A DNA stretch of 64,000 nucleotides, from the NCBI GenBank assembly GCA_023146135.1, contig JAGLCR010000029.1:1-64000 (forward strand). Direction: 5' to 3'. Origin of the DNA: Bacteroidales bacterium. Lineage in GTDB: Bacteria > Bacteroidota > Bacteroidia > Bacteroidales > UBA1556. How positions within the stretch are numbered: position 1 is the stretch's first letter; the number at the start of each line of letters is the position of its first letter. Under the pieces are notes generated by a model. It saw only the letters and a program-made list of their open reading frames with translations. It searched no databases and was not told the DNA's origin. The position numbers were made by a program, and so were the translations under genes. This document shows, piece after piece, positions 9,875 through 19,572 of this stretch.

Positions 9875-10184
9875 AATATGATTTTGAAAAATTAAGGGAC
9901 GAAGTTAGTAAAAAATGGAGTTTACTTTTAAGTTTAACAATTTTTAGTAAATAATGATAATTGTAGCATAAACTTCTTTGTTACTTTTTCAGCTAAAAAA
10001 AAGTATAAGAATAGAATAAACTATAAAATAAGTCCCAAAAAGCAATTTAACTATTGATTTGTAATAATCCATCATAAGATTGATGCTATTAGAAATTAGA
10101 TGTGTTTGCTCAAAATTCTCAACCATTATTAAAAATAATTCACATCAATATTTAGTGTATTTTCGCGCCCTCAATTTTTAGAAT
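9875..10184. promoter_or_regulatory. Divergent intergenic region between prc and typA
   Basis: This is a 310-nt AT-rich gap without a gene. On plus, TATTTTCGC at 10158-10166 matches a TAnnTTcGC -7 box 18 nt before the typA ATG. On minus, TAACTTCG at about 9907-9900 is a similar box before prc. Neither has a clear TTG at 18-20 bp. No convincing hairpin or repeat was seen between them. Confidence 0.45.
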
Positions 10185-12002
10185 ATGGAAGATATAAGAA
10201 ATATCGCAATTATTGCGCACGTAGACCACGGAAAGACCACATTGGTAGACCGTTTACTTCATCAAGTAAAACTCTTTAGAGACAATCAAGAAATGGGAGA
10301 TTTGATTCTCGACAGTAATGATTTGGAACGAGAGCGTGGTATTACCATTTTATCAAAAAACGTAAGTGTACGTTATAAAGGGGTAAAAATTAATATTATT
10401 GACACTCCTGGTCACTCCGATTTTGGTGGTGAAGTGGAGCGTGTATTAAATATGGCCGATGGGGTTTTACTTATTGTAGATGCTTTTGAAGGCCCTATGC
10501 CGCAAACACGTTTTGTGCTTCAAAAAGCTATTGAGCTTGACCTTAAACCTATTGTGGTTGTAAACAAGGTAGATAAGCCTAACTGCACACCCGATGAGGC
10601 ACAAGAAGCGGTATTTGATTTAATGTTTAACCTCGATGCTACTGAAGATCAATTGGATTTTGCAACCGTTTACGGTTCAGCTAAAAATGGCTGGATGGGA
10701 CCCGACTGGAAAAATACTACAGAGGATGTAACCTTCCTATTAGATCAAATTATAGAGCATATTCCTGCTCCTGAAATAAAAGAAGGAACTTTGCAAATGC
10801 AAATTACCTCCTTAGATTACTCAAGTTATACTGGACGTATTGCCATTGGTCGTATCACTCGAGGTAGTTTACAAGCTGGCAATCAAGTATCTTTAGTAAA
10901 GCGTGATGGAAGCATTAAAAAATCGGTCATAAAAGAACTATATACTTTTGAAGGACTTGGTAAACGAAAAACAAAAGACGTAGTTCAATGTGGAGAGATA
11001 TGTGCAATTTTTGGTTTAGAAGGTTTTGATATTGGCGATACTGTTGCTGATTTTGAAAACCCTGAAGGCCTTACACCTATTACGGTTGATGAGCCCACCA
11101 TGAGTATGTTGTTTACTATCAACAACTCTCCATTTTTTGGAAAAGATGGTAAATTTGTTACATCACGCCAAATTCGTGATCGCCTTTATGCCGAAACCGA
11201 GAAAAATCTGGCACTTAAAGTAGAAGAAACTAACGCTGCCGATTCATTTATGGTATATGGTCGTGGCATTCTGCATTTATCGGTATTAGTAGAAACCATG
11301 CGCCGTGAGGGTTATGAACTACAATTGGGACAACCACAGGTAATCATCAAAACTGTTGATGGTGTAAAATGTGAGCCAATAGAGTCAATGACGATCCAAG
11401 TTCCTGAGGAGTTTGCTGGCAAAGCAATTGAATTAGTAACCGGTCGCAAAGGTGATATCGCAAATATTGAGGTAAAAGGAGATCGTAGTCATTTAACGTT
11501 CCATATCCCATCGCGAGGAATTATCGGATTACGTAATCAGATATTAACCGCTACCGAAGGTGAGGCCATTATGGCTCACCGACTAAAAGGATATGAACCT
11601 TGGAAAGGTGATTTGGGACTACGTAGAAATGGAGCTTTAATTGCCTTAGAAACAGGTACTGCAATCCCATTCTCCATTGACAAACTACAAGATCGTGGTA
11701 AATTCTTTGTGAATCCAGGTGAAGAGATTTATACAGGAATGGTTATTGGCGAACATGTTAGACAAGGCGATTTGGTTATTAATATTGTAAAAACTAAGAA
11801 GCTTTCGAATATGCGTTCGTCAGGAGCTGATGATAAAGTACGTATTGTTCCTGCAATTAAGTTTTCACTAGAAGAGTCCATGGAGTACATTCGTGAAGAT
11901 GAGTATTTGGAAGTAACACCAAACAATCTTCGTCTACGTAAAATATTACTCAATGAGCATGATCGTAAGCGATTGCGTAATTCAGGGATAAAAGAAAGTT
12001 AA
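10185..12002 (+). CDS. typA: Translational GTPase TypA/BipA
   Basis: The 605 aa ribosome-associated GTPase contributes to stress adaptation and ribosome assembly. The G1 motif AHVDHGKTT (residues about 11-19), switch-II DTPGH (about 73-77) and G4 NKVD (about 127-130) are intact. The EF-G-like domains II, III and V and the BipA-specific C-terminal domain follow, at the normal family length. It is a single-gene unit: divergent from prc and closed by a bidirectional terminator that it shares with the hybrid kinase gene. Confidence 0.96.
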   Translation: MEDIRNIAIIAHVDHGKTTLVDRLLHQVKLFRDNQEMGDLILDSNDLERERGITILSKNVSVRYKGVKINIIDTPGHSDFGGEVERVLNMADGVLLIVDAFEGPMPQTRFVLQKAIELDLKPIVVVNKVDKPNCTPDEAQEAVFDLMFNLDATEDQLDFATVYGSAKNGWMGPDWKNTTEDVTFLLDQIIEHIPAPEIKEGTLQMQITSLDYSSYTGRIAIGRITRGSLQAGNQVSLVKRDGSIKKSVIKELYTFEGLGKRKTKDVVQCGEICAIFGLEGFDIGDTVADFENPEGLTPITVDEPTMSMLFTINNSPFFGKDGKFVTSRQIRDRLYAETEKNLALKVEETNAADSFMVYGRGILHLSVLVETMRREGYELQLGQPQVIIKTVDGVKCEPIESMTIQVPEEFAGKAIELVTGRKGDIANIEVKGDRSHLTFHIPSRGIIGLRNQILTATEGEAIMAHRLKGYEPWKGDLGLRRNGALIALETGTAIPFSIDKLQDRGKFFVNPGEEIYTGMVIGEHVRQGDLVINIVKTKKLSNMRSSGADDKVRIVPAIKFSLEESMEYIREDEYLEVTPNNLRLRKILLNEHDRKRLRNSGIKES

Positions 12003-12021
12003 GATAAATTATAAAATAGTA

Positions 12022-12074
12022 AAACTGCCAACAAATGGGAAATAATTTCTCTATTTGTTGGCAGTTTTTTTTTT
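12022..12074. terminator. Bidirectional terminator between typA and the hybrid kinase
   Basis: A 15-bp perfect stem (12022-12036 with 12053-12067, core ACTGCCAACAAAT) has a 16-nt loop and a T-run to 12074 on plus. The minus strand shows only a short T-run. It overlaps the stop codon of the convergent kinase gene, so both genes can end here. Confidence 0.9.
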
Positions 12075-15000
12075 ACAAATACTTTTCAATAGTATTTAAT
12101 AGTAATTCCTTGGCAATAGGTTTGGACAAATAATCGTCACAACCAGCCAGTATAGCCTCTTGCCTGTCATTATTCATAGCATTGGCAGTAAGAGCTATAA
12201 CTATAGTATGAGGACTTTGCTGTTTTATTTCACGCGTAAGTTCATAACCATTCATTTTGGGCATTCGCACATCCACAAGCACCAGGTCTATCTCTTCTTT
12301 ATGAGAAGAGAATAAATCTAATGCCTCTTGACCATCATTTGCCATGATTGTTTTCACACCTGTTTTAGCCAGAATAACTTTTAAAAACATCTGGTTTGAA
12401 GGTTCATCCTCAGCAATTAATAAAGTTTTATTTTTCCAGTCTTTGACCAAACTAGATTTTGGTGGAGCAATTTCAACATTAGCCTCACGCCCATCATATA
12501 AATGCAATGCAAACCGAACTTTAGTACCATACCCTAAAGTAGATTCAATTTTAAGCTCCGACCCCATCAGTTCCAATAAACTTTTGGCAAGGCTTAATCC
12601 TAAACCTGCTCCAGCAACATTCATATCTGTTCCATCATGCAGTTGCACAAATCGCTCAAACACACGATTCATTCCATCAGATGCAATACCTATTCCTGTA
12701 TCCTCAATTTCAAATATTACCTGCTTACCTTCTAGCCAACAACGGAGCATCACCGACCCTTCACTGGTAAATTTAATAGCATTATCCACCAAATCATTTA
12801 ACACTTGACGAATTCTATATTTATCGCCACTAATTAAAACATCTTCTTTAATACCTGAATGATATTCCAAAGACACTCTCTTATTCGAGTCTTTTTCTAG
12901 TTTAATATGCGCCTTATCAACAACATCACGACTCAAATCCTGTATCTTCACCGCATGCATAACCACCTCAAGAGTGTTTGACTCAATTTGTGATATATCC
13001 ATAATATCACTTATCATTTTAAGCAAGCTACTCCCTCGTTGCTGAATAATATTAACATACTTATTTCGCTGATGAGTACTAATTTCTGAATCTCTTAATA
13101 AGTCACTAAAACCCAAAATTGCATTCATTGGAGTTCTTATTTCATGTGACATATTTGATAAAAATGAACTTTTAAGACGCTCTCCCCTTTCCGCTTTCTC
13201 CTTTGACTCAACAAGTTCCCTCTCCATTTTTTTCCTTTTCGAAATATCTCGCGCAACAAATAGTATTCGACCTTCTTTTTCAGCCCCTAATAACGAAGCC
13301 GATACTAGAGTAGTAATTCTCTCTCCATTAATATTAAACGTAATCTCATGATTAAGCAAATATCCTTTCTCCTTAATTATAGACACTATCTCATCCCTAT
13401 CACTACTGTTCTCATATATACTGATATCATAGGAAGATACCCCTACAACATCTTCTCTTTTCTTATTAAATATATGCAAAAAGGCATCGTTTACTTCAAG
13501 AATAACTCCCGATTCTAAACCCGCAATAGAAACTGGATCAGGATTAAGGTTGAAAATATCTCTAAACTTCTTTTCACTCTCAAGGAGTTTATGTTCAGCA
13601 AGTTTATCTTTTGTAATATCTTCAAAGACCACCATAAATGCCCTTTCACCCTTAAACGACACCTCTTTAGAAACCGATCTAACATTACGAACTTCTCCAT
13701 CAAGATTCACATATTTTGCCTCAATGATAGGCATTTCACCACCATGTATTTCAAGCCTTTTCATTCGTGAAATCGTTTCTTCTCGTGATGACTCATGCAC
13801 AAAATTTAATACATGGGTCCCCATAACAACATCCACGGATTTTCCTTTTGAGAAAAGCAATGCCGCTTTATTTACATCTACAATCACCCCCCCTTGATGA
13901 ATAATAATAGGGCTTGGTACTAAATTAAAGATATTACGGTAGCGAATTGTTGTCTCTTGAATTTCTATTTCCGACTCTCTTCTAGCAGTGATATCTTCAG
14001 CTACTTTAAGCATATTTGTAATCTTCCCCTCCTCATTACGTACAACAGACATTGAAGCATATTCCCAATAAAGGCTTTCATCCTTTCGTTTATTGCACAA
14101 CTCACCTTTCCATATACCACCATTATTCAGACGACTCCACATATCAGCATACTCAGCATCCGAGTGCATTCCTGACTTTAATATATTAGGATTCTGCCCA
14201 TTAGCATCTTCAAGCATATAACCCGTCACCTCCTCAAATTTCTTATTAACGTAAGTAATATTACCCTCTACATCGGTGATTGCAAACATTGATGAGCTCT
14301 GCTCGATAGCCAAAGACAATATCTTTATTTTCTGCTGAGCTTCCAAATAAGCTGTAATATCCCGACTATGAACAATAATACCTCTCAAACTACCATCCAG
14401 ATCATAAAAAGCAGACACACTTCGGGCTACGCTTAAAACCTTCCCATCCTTTCTCACCAAGTTAACTATCAGCTCTTTGGACCCAGTCTTTTTAAATTCT
14501 GAAAATCGCTCATCAAACGAATTACGTAAACCCTTTTCCAAAAAGCTCTTAATATGCTTACCAATCATATCAGATCTTTTCATCTGAATCATCTCCGCAT
14601 CTTTTTCGTTACAATCTAGTATAATGCCATGCGAATTAAGTAATGCTACACCATTTGGAGCTTTCATAAATGTTAAACGAAACTGTTGCTCACTTATCAC
14701 TAGTGCGTCAGCAGTTTTTCTTTCAGTTGCTAAATCATTAAACACAACCATAAACCCTATTGGTTCTCTGCTGGCATCACGCATCAATGAGGTTCGTAAT
14801 CTCATATGAATTCTTCGCTTATCCTTACTTACAAATATATAATCGTTTGTGTTTATCACATCATTTTCCAACACTTCTCTCAAACTAATAGCCACTCGTT
14901 CATGACTATCCTCAGTAACAAAGTCAGCACCTTTCACCCTTTCTTCAACAAAGCTCGTATCATCATCAGCATAGCCTAAAATTCTTTTTAAAGGATTAGA

Positions 15001-15597
15001 CATGAAAATCACATGAGACTCTAAATCCATAATACCCAGAGCTATGGACGAGGTGTTCAATAAGCTTTTATACATATTGCGGCTCTCAATTAACTCTCGC
15101 TGTAATTTCGTGCGATTTTCCCGCATATGTATAGAATGTATGGCATAGGAAATATTATCTACCAAGTCCTCAAACTGAACTTTCAATTCCAAATCCAATA
15201 TGTGATTTTCTACTGAAACTGAGAAAACTCCATAAATGGCTCCTCCATAATCCAATCTTTTCGAAATCAATGTAGACTTTTTACTATTTAACAAAATGCA
15301 GTTTTTACACTTTTCAGAATCTCTTTTATGTAAAAATAACTCTGGTTTTTCCAAAGTATCTTGCAAACAGCCATACTCTTCTCGGGAACTAGTATTTTCA
15401 TCTGAGCTAAAAGTAGCCATAGTATTGCCATCATCCCCCAACAGCATGGCCCAAGAAACTTCATACACATCTAATTCAACGATCACATTACAAACTTGGG
15501 AAAGAAGACTATCAATATTCGAAGCCTTCATAATAAGGCTTTTAAGACGCAGTAAAAGTTCAAGATTCTGAACTTTCAATTGGATTTTATCAGTCAT
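12073..15597 (-). CDS. Hybrid sensor histidine kinase, GAF plus five PAS domains and receiver
   Basis: The 1174 aa product starts at ATG 15597; a GTG lies one codon upstream. Order: N-terminal GAF-like domain (about 1-160) with Cys77 and a C97-x-x-C100 pair; five PAS/PAC units (about 175-290, 305-420, 430-545, 555-670, 680-795), for example FAITDVEGNITYVNKKFEEV in the third; HisKA with the phospho-acceptor His in NMSHEIRTPMNAILGFSDLL; HATPase with DNAIKF and GLGLSLAKSLLELM; and a C-terminal receiver whose Asp is in LVLVDVRMPKMNGYE. No transmembrane segment is evident, so it is probably a soluble sensor. The output partner is not encoded nearby and the signal is unknown. A -7-like TATCTTTA lies at 15653-15646. 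Confidence 0.92.
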   Translation of the reverse strand: MTDKIQLKVQNLELLLRLKSLIMKASNIDSLLSQVCNVIVELDVYEVSWAMLLGDDGNTMATFSSDENTSSREEYGCLQDTLEKPELFLHKRDSEKCKNCILLNSKKSTLISKRLDYGGAIYGVFSVSVENHILDLELKVQFEDLVDNISYAIHSIHMRENRTKLQRELIESRNMYKSLLNTSSIALGIMDLESHVIFMSNPLKRILGYADDDTSFVEERVKGADFVTEDSHERVAISLREVLENDVINTNDYIFVSKDKRRIHMRLRTSLMRDASREPIGFMVVFNDLATERKTADALVISEQQFRLTFMKAPNGVALLNSHGIILDCNEKDAEMIQMKRSDMIGKHIKSFLEKGLRNSFDERFSEFKKTGSKELIVNLVRKDGKVLSVARSVSAFYDLDGSLRGIIVHSRDITAYLEAQQKIKILSLAIEQSSSMFAITDVEGNITYVNKKFEEVTGYMLEDANGQNPNILKSGMHSDAEYADMWSRLNNGGIWKGELCNKRKDESLYWEYASMSVVRNEEGKITNMLKVAEDITARRESEIEIQETTIRYRNIFNLVPSPIIIHQGGVIVDVNKAALLFSKGKSVDVVMGTHVLNFVHESSREETISRMKRLEIHGGEMPIIEAKYVNLDGEVRNVRSVSKEVSFKGERAFMVVFEDITKDKLAEHKLLESEKKFRDIFNLNPDPVSIAGLESGVILEVNDAFLHIFNKKREDVVGVSSYDISIYENSSDRDEIVSIIKEKGYLLNHEITFNINGERITTLVSASLLGAEKEGRILFVARDISKRKKMERELVESKEKAERGERLKSSFLSNMSHEIRTPMNAILGFSDLLRDSEISTHQRNKYVNIIQQRGSSLLKMISDIMDISQIESNTLEVVMHAVKIQDLSRDVVDKAHIKLEKDSNKRVSLEYHSGIKEDVLISGDKYRIRQVLNDLVDNAIKFTSEGSVMLRCWLEGKQVIFEIEDTGIGIASDGMNRVFERFVQLHDGTDMNVAGAGLGLSLAKSLLELMGSELKIESTLGYGTKVRFALHLYDGREANVEIAPPKSSLVKDWKNKTLLIAEDEPSNQMFLKVILAKTGVKTIMANDGQEALDLFSSHKEEIDLVLVDVRMPKMNGYELTREIKQQSPHTIVIALTANAMNNDRQEAILAGCDDYLSKPIAKELLLNTIEKYL

Positions 15598-15652
15598 CAC
15601 TTTTAGTTGTTTTTGAGCATTCTAGAATACCATTTTATATTTGCATAAAGAT

Positions 15653-15691
15653 AAAAAAAAAGTCCATCACTTTAATAAAAGTGATGGACTT
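15653..15691 (-). terminator. Terminator after the LeuC/LeuD-type dehydratase gene
   Basis: A 14-bp perfect stem AAGTCCATCACTTT/AAAGTGATGGACTT (15660-15673 with 15678-15691) with an AATA loop is followed on minus by eight T. It lies 29 nt beyond the dehydratase stop. The T-run overlaps the probable -7 box of the kinase gene. Confidence 0.9.
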
Positions 15692-15719
15692 AAGTTTAAC
15701 CTGATTTGCTGTACAATTT

Positions 15720-17528
15720 CTACAAAAGCCCTCCTCGCAAATAAATCTCTTTCTGTACATCATAGAATGGATTAATAGTTGTCGATTTACCATTTCGGGT
15801 ATTTGTAAGCTCACCCTTCATAAAATCCACACGCAATACATCTCCATTTTTCAATGCTATTTCTTCAATCATCTTGGCATCATAACTTAATATTGGCATG
15901 GCAGCATTAATAGCATTACGCTCATATATAGCACCATACGACTCAGCCAAAATACAAGGAATACCTAAAGCCTTAAAGCAATCAACCGCCTGCTGACGTG
16001 AACTACCTGCGCCAAAATTCTTACCCGTCACAATGATATCCCCAGGTTTTGATTTGCTTGAAAAATCTTCGTAACCTTCTAAATTATCAAAAGCATATTG
16101 CCCCATTTCGTTAATATCAGTAATGGTAAGGTAACGATTATGGAAAATCATATCCGTATCAATATCATCCTGCTCAATTAACCAAACACGACCTTCAACC
16201 ACCATCAGCTTATCCTCACTACTTTTTTCAGTCTTTTGTGCCTTTGGCTCCAATTTCAAACCACGATTTTCAAAACTTACATCCACAATCAAGTCCTCTA
16301 AGTCATCAGTAATATAACCTGCCACTGCAGAAATAGCTACCGTTCGTGGGCTCGCTAGGAACACCTCTCCTTTTCCTTGCTTACCAGCAAAGTTTCGATT
16401 ACCTGTACTAATGGTTGTTTCCTCAGGGCCATTCTGCCCTACTTGACCAGCAGCACAACCTGCACAACCAGCATTAGACACCAAAGCACCAGCATCTTTA
16501 AAAATCTTAATCAAACCTTCATCGAGTGCTTCGCGCCAAATTTCATCAGTTGTAGGAACAATTTTAAGCACTACACCAGGAGCAACTTTATGGTCTTTTA
16601 GAATTTCTGCTGTAATACGTAAATCTTCCATACGCCCATTGGTGCAACTTCCAATAAATGCCGATTCGATATGTGTTTTCCTTAAACTAGCTACCGAAGT
16701 ATCATCATGAGGCTTTCCAGGGCGTGCAACCATATGAACAAATGTACTCATATCAATATCATGCTCCTGCTCATAAACAGCAGTATCATCAGCTTTAATT
16801 CCTTCAGACTTAACACCTGACCTGCGCTCCAGCTCCTCCAAAATTGTTTTATTTGGAGTAAACAATACGATGATTGCCCCCATCTCTGTTGCCATTGACG
16901 AAATGGTAATACGCTCATCAAGAGTAAATGAATCTACTTCATTACCATAAATCTCTACTGCATAACCCAATAGTTTATTTGCACCAAAAATATTGAGTAA
17001 ATTAAGCACAATATCCTTAGCTGCTATTCCTTCTGGTCGCTTTCCGTTCAAGTTAATTTTTACACTCTTTGGCGCTTTAAACCAAGCTTTACCTCGTGCC
17101 CAAACGGCAGCAATATCCTGATCACCCATTCCTTGCCCAAAAGCACCTATAGCTCCCATAATATTGGCATGAGAGTCGGTCGAAACAAAAGTTCCTCCTG
17201 GCAAAACTAAACCTCGGTCGATAGCCTGATGGGTTCCAATTCCTGTATTAATATCAAATACTTGAATCCCATTTTCACGAGCAAACATCCGACAATACTG
17301 CTGATTAGCAGCATATTTCTGATCTGAGCCTCCTGGATTAGTATCAAAAGTGAAATATGTCTTTGATGGGTTTTGCAAGCCTAAACCATTTTTTATCAAG
17401 TTTTTCACCACATTAGCACCACCAAAGTCGCGCGCAACACGTGCATCAATTTCCACGTCGAGAATCTCACCCGGTTTTACCACATCTTTTCCACTGTGGC
17501 TAGCTAAAATCTTTTCTATTATTGTCAT
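15720..17528 (-). CDS. Aconitase/isopropylmalate-dehydratase family protein, fused large and small domains
   Basis: The 602 aa [4Fe-4S] hydro-lyase carries the large (LeuC-like) part in residues about 1-420 and the swivel (LeuD-like) part in about 435-602. STDSHANIMGAIGAFGQGMGD (near 117) and the cluster cysteines in IGSCTNGR and the NAGCAGCAAG loop are present, as is the small-subunit GAGSSRQQAVDC motif. The fusion is shorter than canonical AcnA/AcnB. The partner dehydrogenase gene in the cluster suggests citrate-to-isocitrate isomerisation or an analogous homocitrate or isopropylmalate step. Substrate cannot be decided from sequence alone. It lies 43 nt downstream of the HD gene and ends at a strong terminator. 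Confidence 0.82.
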   Translation of the reverse strand: MTIIEKILASHSGKDVVKPGEILDVEIDARVARDFGGANVVKNLIKNGLGLQNPSKTYFTFDTNPGGSDQKYAANQQYCRMFARENGIQVFDINTGIGTHQAIDRGLVLPGGTFVSTDSHANIMGAIGAFGQGMGDQDIAAVWARGKAWFKAPKSVKINLNGKRPEGIAAKDIVLNLLNIFGANKLLGYAVEIYGNEVDSFTLDERITISSMATEMGAIIVLFTPNKTILEELERRSGVKSEGIKADDTAVYEQEHDIDMSTFVHMVARPGKPHDDTSVASLRKTHIESAFIGSCTNGRMEDLRITAEILKDHKVAPGVVLKIVPTTDEIWREALDEGLIKIFKDAGALVSNAGCAGCAAGQVGQNGPEETTISTGNRNFAGKQGKGEVFLASPRTVAISAVAGYITDDLEDLIVDVSFENRGLKLEPKAQKTEKSSEDKLMVVEGRVWLIEQDDIDTDMIFHNRYLTITDINEMGQYAFDNLEGYEDFSSKSKPGDIIVTGKNFGAGSSRQQAVDCFKALGIPCILAESYGAIYERNAINAAMPILSYDAKMIEEIALKNGDVLRVDFMKGELTNTRNGKSTTINPFYDVQKEIYLRGGLL

Positions 17529-17571
17529 TTTTTTAATTCTTTAGTATGAATAAAATCAGCGATTGGCAATC

Positions 17572-18126
17572 TTATAATTTCAATCGTTCTTTAAAGGGTA
17601 AGAATGTCATAAAATCGGCATGATGCACCACATATGCTTCAGTACTACGCTTCACCATATTTCCTTCACCAGCATGAGTAGCAATAATATGACACACAGC
17701 AGCAGGAACACCGCATTGCTCCGCAATACTTACTCCACTAAAAGGATGACGTACATACTTACCGTAATCACCTTGTACCGCTTTTCCGTTTTCATCCAAC
17801 TCATACTCCAATAATTTACCCACATCAGCAAGTATTGCACCTGCAATCAAAACATCCATATCACAAGTCAACTCGCCATGATACATATCGTTAATTTTAT
17901 TTCCTGCATCGCGAGCAATATGTACTACCGAGCGTTTATGATCCATGAAAGTTACTTTCAAATCAGGACCCACCAAAAGAGTAAAGGGAATGCGATTCAA
18001 ATCATCGCCTTTTAACACACTACGCTCCAAGGCTAATTCCCATGTTTTACAAGTTTGTTCACGCAGTTTCTCATCTGCAATCCAAGCTAATTCTTCTCCC
18101 CAAAGGGCTTTCACTTCTTCTGTCAT
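17572..18126 (-). CDS. HD-domain protein with altered HD motif
   Basis: The 184 aa protein has the helical HD layout: His63 and His69, the motif position LIAGAILADVGK (residues 93-104), His127 in RHPFSG, His146 and His151 in CHIIATHAG, and His168/169-Ala-Asp171. At the namesake HD dyad it reads Ala100-Asp101, so one metal-ligand His is missing. Such proteins are often phosphohydrolases. Whether this one is catalytic is uncertain. It sits between the dehydrogenase (67 nt upstream, with a hairpin between) and the dehydratase (43 nt downstream), suggesting a role tied to that pathway. No specific function can be named. Confidence 0.75.
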   Translation of the reverse strand: MTEEVKALWGEELAWIADEKLREQTCKTWELALERSVLKGDDLNRIPFTLLVGPDLKVTFMDHKRSVVHIARDAGNKINDMYHGELTCDMDVLIAGAILADVGKLLEYELDENGKAVQGDYGKYVRHPFSGVSIAEQCGVPAAVCHIIATHAGEGNMVKRSTEAYVVHHADFMTFLPFKERLKL

Positions 18127-18140
18127 AATTATATATATTA

Positions 18141-18174
18141 AAAGTTACGCCAATTCATGAATTGACGTAACTTT
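18141..18174 (-). terminator. Hairpin between dehydrogenase and HD genes (attenuator or weak terminator)
   Basis: The stem AAAGTTACG/CGTAACTTT is extended by CAATT/AATTG across one mismatch, with a CATG loop. On minus it is followed only by TAATATATA rather than a long T-run, so partial termination or mRNA processing is as likely as full termination. Confidence 0.55.
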
Positions 18175-18193
18175 ATATTAATCTAAAAAATTC

Positions 18194-19387
18194 TTATAGT
18201 TTCGCAATAATGGCATCAGCCATTTGCGTTGTTGAAGCAGCACCTTTTTCGATTACATCAGGACGACCAGTCATTTTCATCATATCGTAAGTGCGCACTT
18301 TACCTTCTTGAATTACATCAGCAACCGCCTTGCGTATTTTCTCCGAAACTCCCTTCTCATCAATATAATCCAACATCATACATGCTGATTCTACCATGGC
18401 AATTGGGTTTACAATTGAAGTATCATAATCGGCATATTTAGGAGCCGAACCATGAGTAGGCTCAAATACCGCTATACCCTCAGAGCTCATTTGTGCAGAG
18501 CAAGCAAAACCTAAACCACCAATTAAACCAGCAAAACCATCAGAGATAATATCACCAAACATATTTCCAGCTACAATTACACCATAATTTTCAGGGTTCT
18601 TAGTAAGCCACATCATCTGAGCATCAATATTTGTATTCCAAAGCTCAATATTTGGATAATCTTCAGCTTGCATTTTCAAAGCCATTTTATACATCATTCC
18701 CGATGTTTCGCGAATCACATTTGGCTTCTCACAAAGAGTAACCGAATTATAGCCGTAGTCTTTTGCATGATTGAAGGCAGCACGAAGAATACGCTCAGTA
18801 GCATTTTTTGTAAAAATACGTGTTGAAATAGATACCTCTTCCTTTGGGGTATCTCCAAAATTCTGTTTAAACTTTGGGTGCGTCATAAAAGCATCATAAA
18901 CTTGCTTCTCTGGGTTTGACCATTCCACACCACCATATAAACCCTCTGTGTTTTGACGGTAAATTACGGCATCAACATCTGGCTCTTCAATACCACCATC
19001 AGCACCACGACGAATAAAGTTCAATGGATTACCCAAATAACTTTTGGTTGGTCGTGCGCAAATATCTAATCCAAAATGCTGACGAAGACCAACAATTGGA
19101 CTTGAGTAAACATAACCCTTATCTTTCAACTCATCACTCAACTCTTCAAAGGCTTCATCTTTTGGCTTTGAAGTAATGGCTCCGAAAAGAGCAATCTTAT
19201 GCTTTGCCAATAGATCGATAGTACGCTGAGGTAATGGATTTCCTTCCGATTTCCAAAACTCCCAACCAATATCACCTTCCACATAATCTGCCTGAAAACC
19301 AGCAGCATCTAATACTCGTATTGTTTCATCTAAAACAGCTTTTCCAATTCCATCGCCAGGCATGGCAACTATTGTTCTCTTACTCAT
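18194..19387 (-). CDS. Isocitrate/isopropylmalate dehydrogenase family (beta-decarboxylating)
   Basis: The 397 aa enzyme oxidatively decarboxylates a 2-hydroxy acid. The GDGIGKAV start, the substrate loop SSPIVGLRQHFGLDICARP (residues about 95-113), RQNTEGLYGG and the metal/nucleotide region GNMFGDIISDGFAGLIGGLG are all present. The SSPIV-LR loop resembles homoisocitrate dehydrogenases and NAD-dependent isocitrate dehydrogenases more than E. coli Icd, but this is by eye. Together with the downstream aconitase-type dehydratase it could form a citrate to 2-oxoglutarate or homocitrate module. A good promoter (19432-19461) makes it the first gene of the cluster. Confidence 0.85.
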   Translation of the reverse strand: MSKRTIVAMPGDGIGKAVLDETIRVLDAAGFQADYVEGDIGWEFWKSEGNPLPQRTIDLLAKHKIALFGAITSKPKDEAFEELSDELKDKGYVYSSPIVGLRQHFGLDICARPTKSYLGNPLNFIRRGADGGIEEPDVDAVIYRQNTEGLYGGVEWSNPEKQVYDAFMTHPKFKQNFGDTPKEEVSISTRIFTKNATERILRAAFNHAKDYGYNSVTLCEKPNVIRETSGMMYKMALKMQAEDYPNIELWNTNIDAQMMWLTKNPENYGVIVAGNMFGDIISDGFAGLIGGLGFACSAQMSSEGIAVFEPTHGSAPKYADYDTSIVNPIAMVESACMMLDYIDEKGVSEKIRKAVADVIQEGKVRTYDMMKMTGRPDVIEKGAASTTQMADAIIAKL

Positions 19388-19431
19388 AATACTTTTTTAT
19401 TTTATAGTTTATTATCTTCAAATTAAGGTCT

Positions 19432-19461
19432 CAAATATACAACACTATTTTTTTTAACAAA
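19432..19461 (-). promoter_or_regulatory. Promoter of the dehydrogenase-HD-dehydratase cluster
   Basis: On minus, TTTG (19461-19458), an 18-nt spacer and TATATTTG (19439-19432) match the Bacteroidota -33/-7 consensus. It lies 45 nt before the dehydrogenase ATG. On plus, TATCTTCGC near 19544 may be the -7 box of the divergent gene at 19573. Confidence 0.65.
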
Positions 19462-19572
19462 ACCTAATAAAAATGTTTTTTTAACATGTTTTTAAATGGC
19501 ATTATTAAACCATTGACTTTTTATAGTCGGGGAATATAATTTGTATCTTCGCGCTGCAAAATACAGAAATAC

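Noticed and set aside
12344-12808. 154-codon open frame on plus inside the hybrid kinase gene
   Set aside because: It is antisense to the HATPase and receiver coding region; no promoter or domain supports it.
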